Origin: a bacterium
Lineage (GTDB): Bacteria > Armatimonadota > Fimbriimonadia > Fimbriimonadales > JBAXQP01
Length of the DNA: 6,841 nt
Assembly: GCA_037131655.1 (NCBI GenBank)
Contig: JBAXQP010000150.1
Location: forward strand, 1 to 6,841
Reading direction: 5' to 3'
Shown one piece after another: positions 6,265-6,841 of the stretch. The translations under genes and the position numbers were made by a program. Numbering within the stretch: position 1 is the stretch's first letter; each line of letters opens with the position of its first letter. Below the pieces are notes generated by a model. It saw only the letters and a list, made by a program, of their open reading frames with translations. It did not search any database and was not told the origin of the DNA.

Positions 6265-6301
6265 CACCGCCATTATAGCATACGCCAATAACCCCTATAA
6301 A
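6265..6301 (-). promoter_or_regulatory. Extended -10 promoter of the tRNA-Arg gene
   Basis: On the minus strand a perfect TATAAT (6277-6272) is preceded by TGC, giving the extended -10 form TGnTATAAT. A TTTATA at 6301-6296 (4 of 6 match to TTGACA) sits 18 bp further up. The predicted transcription start is around 6265, a few bases before the tRNA 5' end at 6261, which is the usual short-leader arrangement. Confidence 0.75.
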
Positions 6302-6303
6302 TG

Positions 6304-6315
6304 TTAGCCGGCTAA
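6304..6315. repeat. 12-bp perfect palindrome next to the tRNA promoter
   Basis: TTAGCCGGCTAA is its own reverse complement and lies two bases upstream of the proposed -35 box of the tRNA-Arg promoter. It could be a binding site for a dimeric regulator, or chance. No second copy is visible in the window. Confidence 0.35.
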
Positions 6316-6357
6316 ACGCTGAAAAATCATTACAGCTCTGAATTTGCATCAGCGCAT

Positions 6358-6398
6358 AAAGAGAAGAAGCCCGCCGAAACATAAGTCTTGGCAGGCTT
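6358..6398 (-). terminator. Rho-independent terminator of the PEP-CTERM gene
   Basis: On the minus strand AAGCCTGCC (6398-6390) pairs with GGCGGGCTT (6375-6367): nine pairs, one of them a U-G wobble, around a 14-base loop. A pyrimidine-rich tail, CTTCTCTTT, follows. It begins 16 bases after the stop codon at 6415, which is the expected place. Confidence 0.75.
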
Positions 6399-6414
6399 GA
6401 TAACGGTAAAAGGG

Positions 6415-6841
6415 TTACGCCTTACGTCGTCTCAGCCCAATAAGTCCCGTCAAACCTCCCAGCAAGGCAATAATTGATGATGGCTCAGGAACAATTTGGA
6501 CAACACGGAACCCGACGGAGTTGAACTCGTAAATAGGGCTGTAGTCGTAGCGGGACGTCGACTGCGCGCAGACGCCGGCGCCGAAGAGGTCGTAGGTGTA
6601 CGACCCACCACGCAGGCCGCGCCAAGCGACATTCCCGCCGATATACGTATTAGCCTCGTTCCACTCCCAAACGTTGCCCATCATGTCTTTTGTGCCATTT
6701 TGCTCCAAAAAGCCATAGATAGTTCCATCCCAGGTACCTGTTCCGCCGCAATTAGAAGCTATGCCAGCAACCGGCGGAACGCTTGTGCCATTGGCATAGA
6801 GAGAATAAGTGCCGCCGCCCTTATAATAAGCAGCCTTATAC
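6415..6841 (-). CDS. SUMF1/FGE-fold protein with PEP-CTERM anchor, 5' part missing
   Basis: The frame is open to the right edge, so the gene starts outside; 141 C-terminal residues are visible. They show the conserved end of the formylglycine-generating-enzyme fold: YKAAYYKGGG (1-10), DMMGNVWEWNE (52-62), RGLRGGSY (74-81), SRYDYSP (96-102) and VGFRVV (109-114). A PEP-CTERM sorting tail follows: PEP at 118-120, a hydrophobic helix (about 121-136) and RRRK (137-140). Such tails direct export and processing by exosortase at the outer envelope. True sulfatase-activating enzymes carry two cysteines just after RGGSY; here there are none at those positions (only C91), so this is probably a structural or binding member rather than an activator. 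An in-frame TTG at 6708 is internal, not the start. The gene is followed by its own terminator. Confidence 0.85.
   Translation of the reverse strand, partial: YKAAYYKGGGTYSLYANGTSVPPVAGIASNCGGTGTWDGTIYGFLEQNGTKDMMGNVWEWNEANTYIGGNVAWRGLRGGSYTYDLFGAGVCAQSTSRYDYSPIYEFNSVGFRVVQIVPEPSSIIALLGGLTGLIGLRRRKA

Noticed and set aside
6124..6288. N-terminal extension of the ferritin reading frame to 6288
   Set aside because: The extra 55 codons read straight through the tRNA-Arg gene. The GTG at 6123 has an ideal AAGGAGG and gives exact FtnA residue numbering.
6113..6382. 89-codon minus-strand open frame covering the tRNA
   Set aside because: Its peptide is the familiar false translation of a tRNA-Arg gene (SSVDRALSSGERSRWFESTRP-like), and the frame overlaps the tRNA, its promoter and the upstream terminator.
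6415..6708. Treating TTG at 6708 as the start of a complete 97-aa protein
   Set aside because: The same frame is open to the window edge and its upstream residues (YKAAYYKGGG and following) continue the SUMF1 fold, so the gene is truncated by the window, not short.
251..6841. A sulfatase/sulfatase-activator pair formed by the first and last genes
   Set aside because: The hydrolase has Thr instead of a modifiable Cys/Ser, the SUMF1-fold protein lacks the activating cysteines and is predicted to be exported, and the genes are over 4.8 kb apart in different units.
1..6841. CRISPR array, insertion sequence or phage segment
   Set aside because: No regularly spaced repeats, transposase, integrase or phage-type genes are visible on either strand.

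Overview
This window is of roughly balanced GC and looks like chromosomal DNA from an environmental bacterium of the Armatimonadota / Planctomycetota / Verrucomicrobiota type. The clues are a sulfatase-fold hydrolase, a UROD-like methyltransferase relative, a SUMF1-fold protein with a PEP-CTERM tail, and dispersed fold-back repeats of the 'GTAGGGGCAGGG' and 'CCCTTCGACTGCGCTCAGGG' kinds. I lean towards Armatimonadota, but this is inference from family content; no marker gene is present.

Layout. Bases 1-180 are non-coding and packed with fold-back elements. A + strand sulfatase-superfamily hydrolase (251-1588) follows, with a promoter whose predicted start falls on its ATG, so its mRNA is probably leaderless. 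It ends at a 14-bp perfect hairpin (1609-1646) shared with a convergent minus-strand cluster. Read 5' to 3' on the minus strand, that cluster is an unrecognised 671-aa coiled-coil protein (5305-3290), a small membrane-anchored DUF6717-like protein (3239-2775) and a UROD-family protein (2697-1666). The gaps are 50 and 77 bp with no convincing internal promoter or terminator, so I read them as one probable operon. Upstream of it is a 296-bp intergenic stretch containing the ferritin terminator. Next come a bacterial ferritin gene (6123-5602), a tRNA-Arg(CCG) gene (6261-6189) with a strong extended -10 promoter, and, separated by a terminator, the 3' end of a SUMF1-like PEP-CTERM surface protein that runs off the right edge.

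How it fits together. Nothing here is a complete known pathway. The ferritin is a normal ferroxidase-competent iron store, with every ferroxidase residue at E. coli FtnA numbering once the GTG start is used. Three proteins resemble well-known enzymes but lack key residues. The sulfatase has Thr where formylglycine is made. The SUMF1-fold protein lacks the sulfatase-activating cysteines. The UROD-like protein lacks the His of the His-x-Cys zinc motif of corrinoid methyltransferases. Automatic names such as 'sulfatase', 'sulfatase-modifying factor' and 'uroporphyrinogen decarboxylase' would therefore mislead. The best candidate for undescribed biology is the 671-aa protein and its small membrane-anchored neighbour. 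The possible Shine-Dalgarno-masking hairpin in front of ferritin is the most testable regulatory observation.
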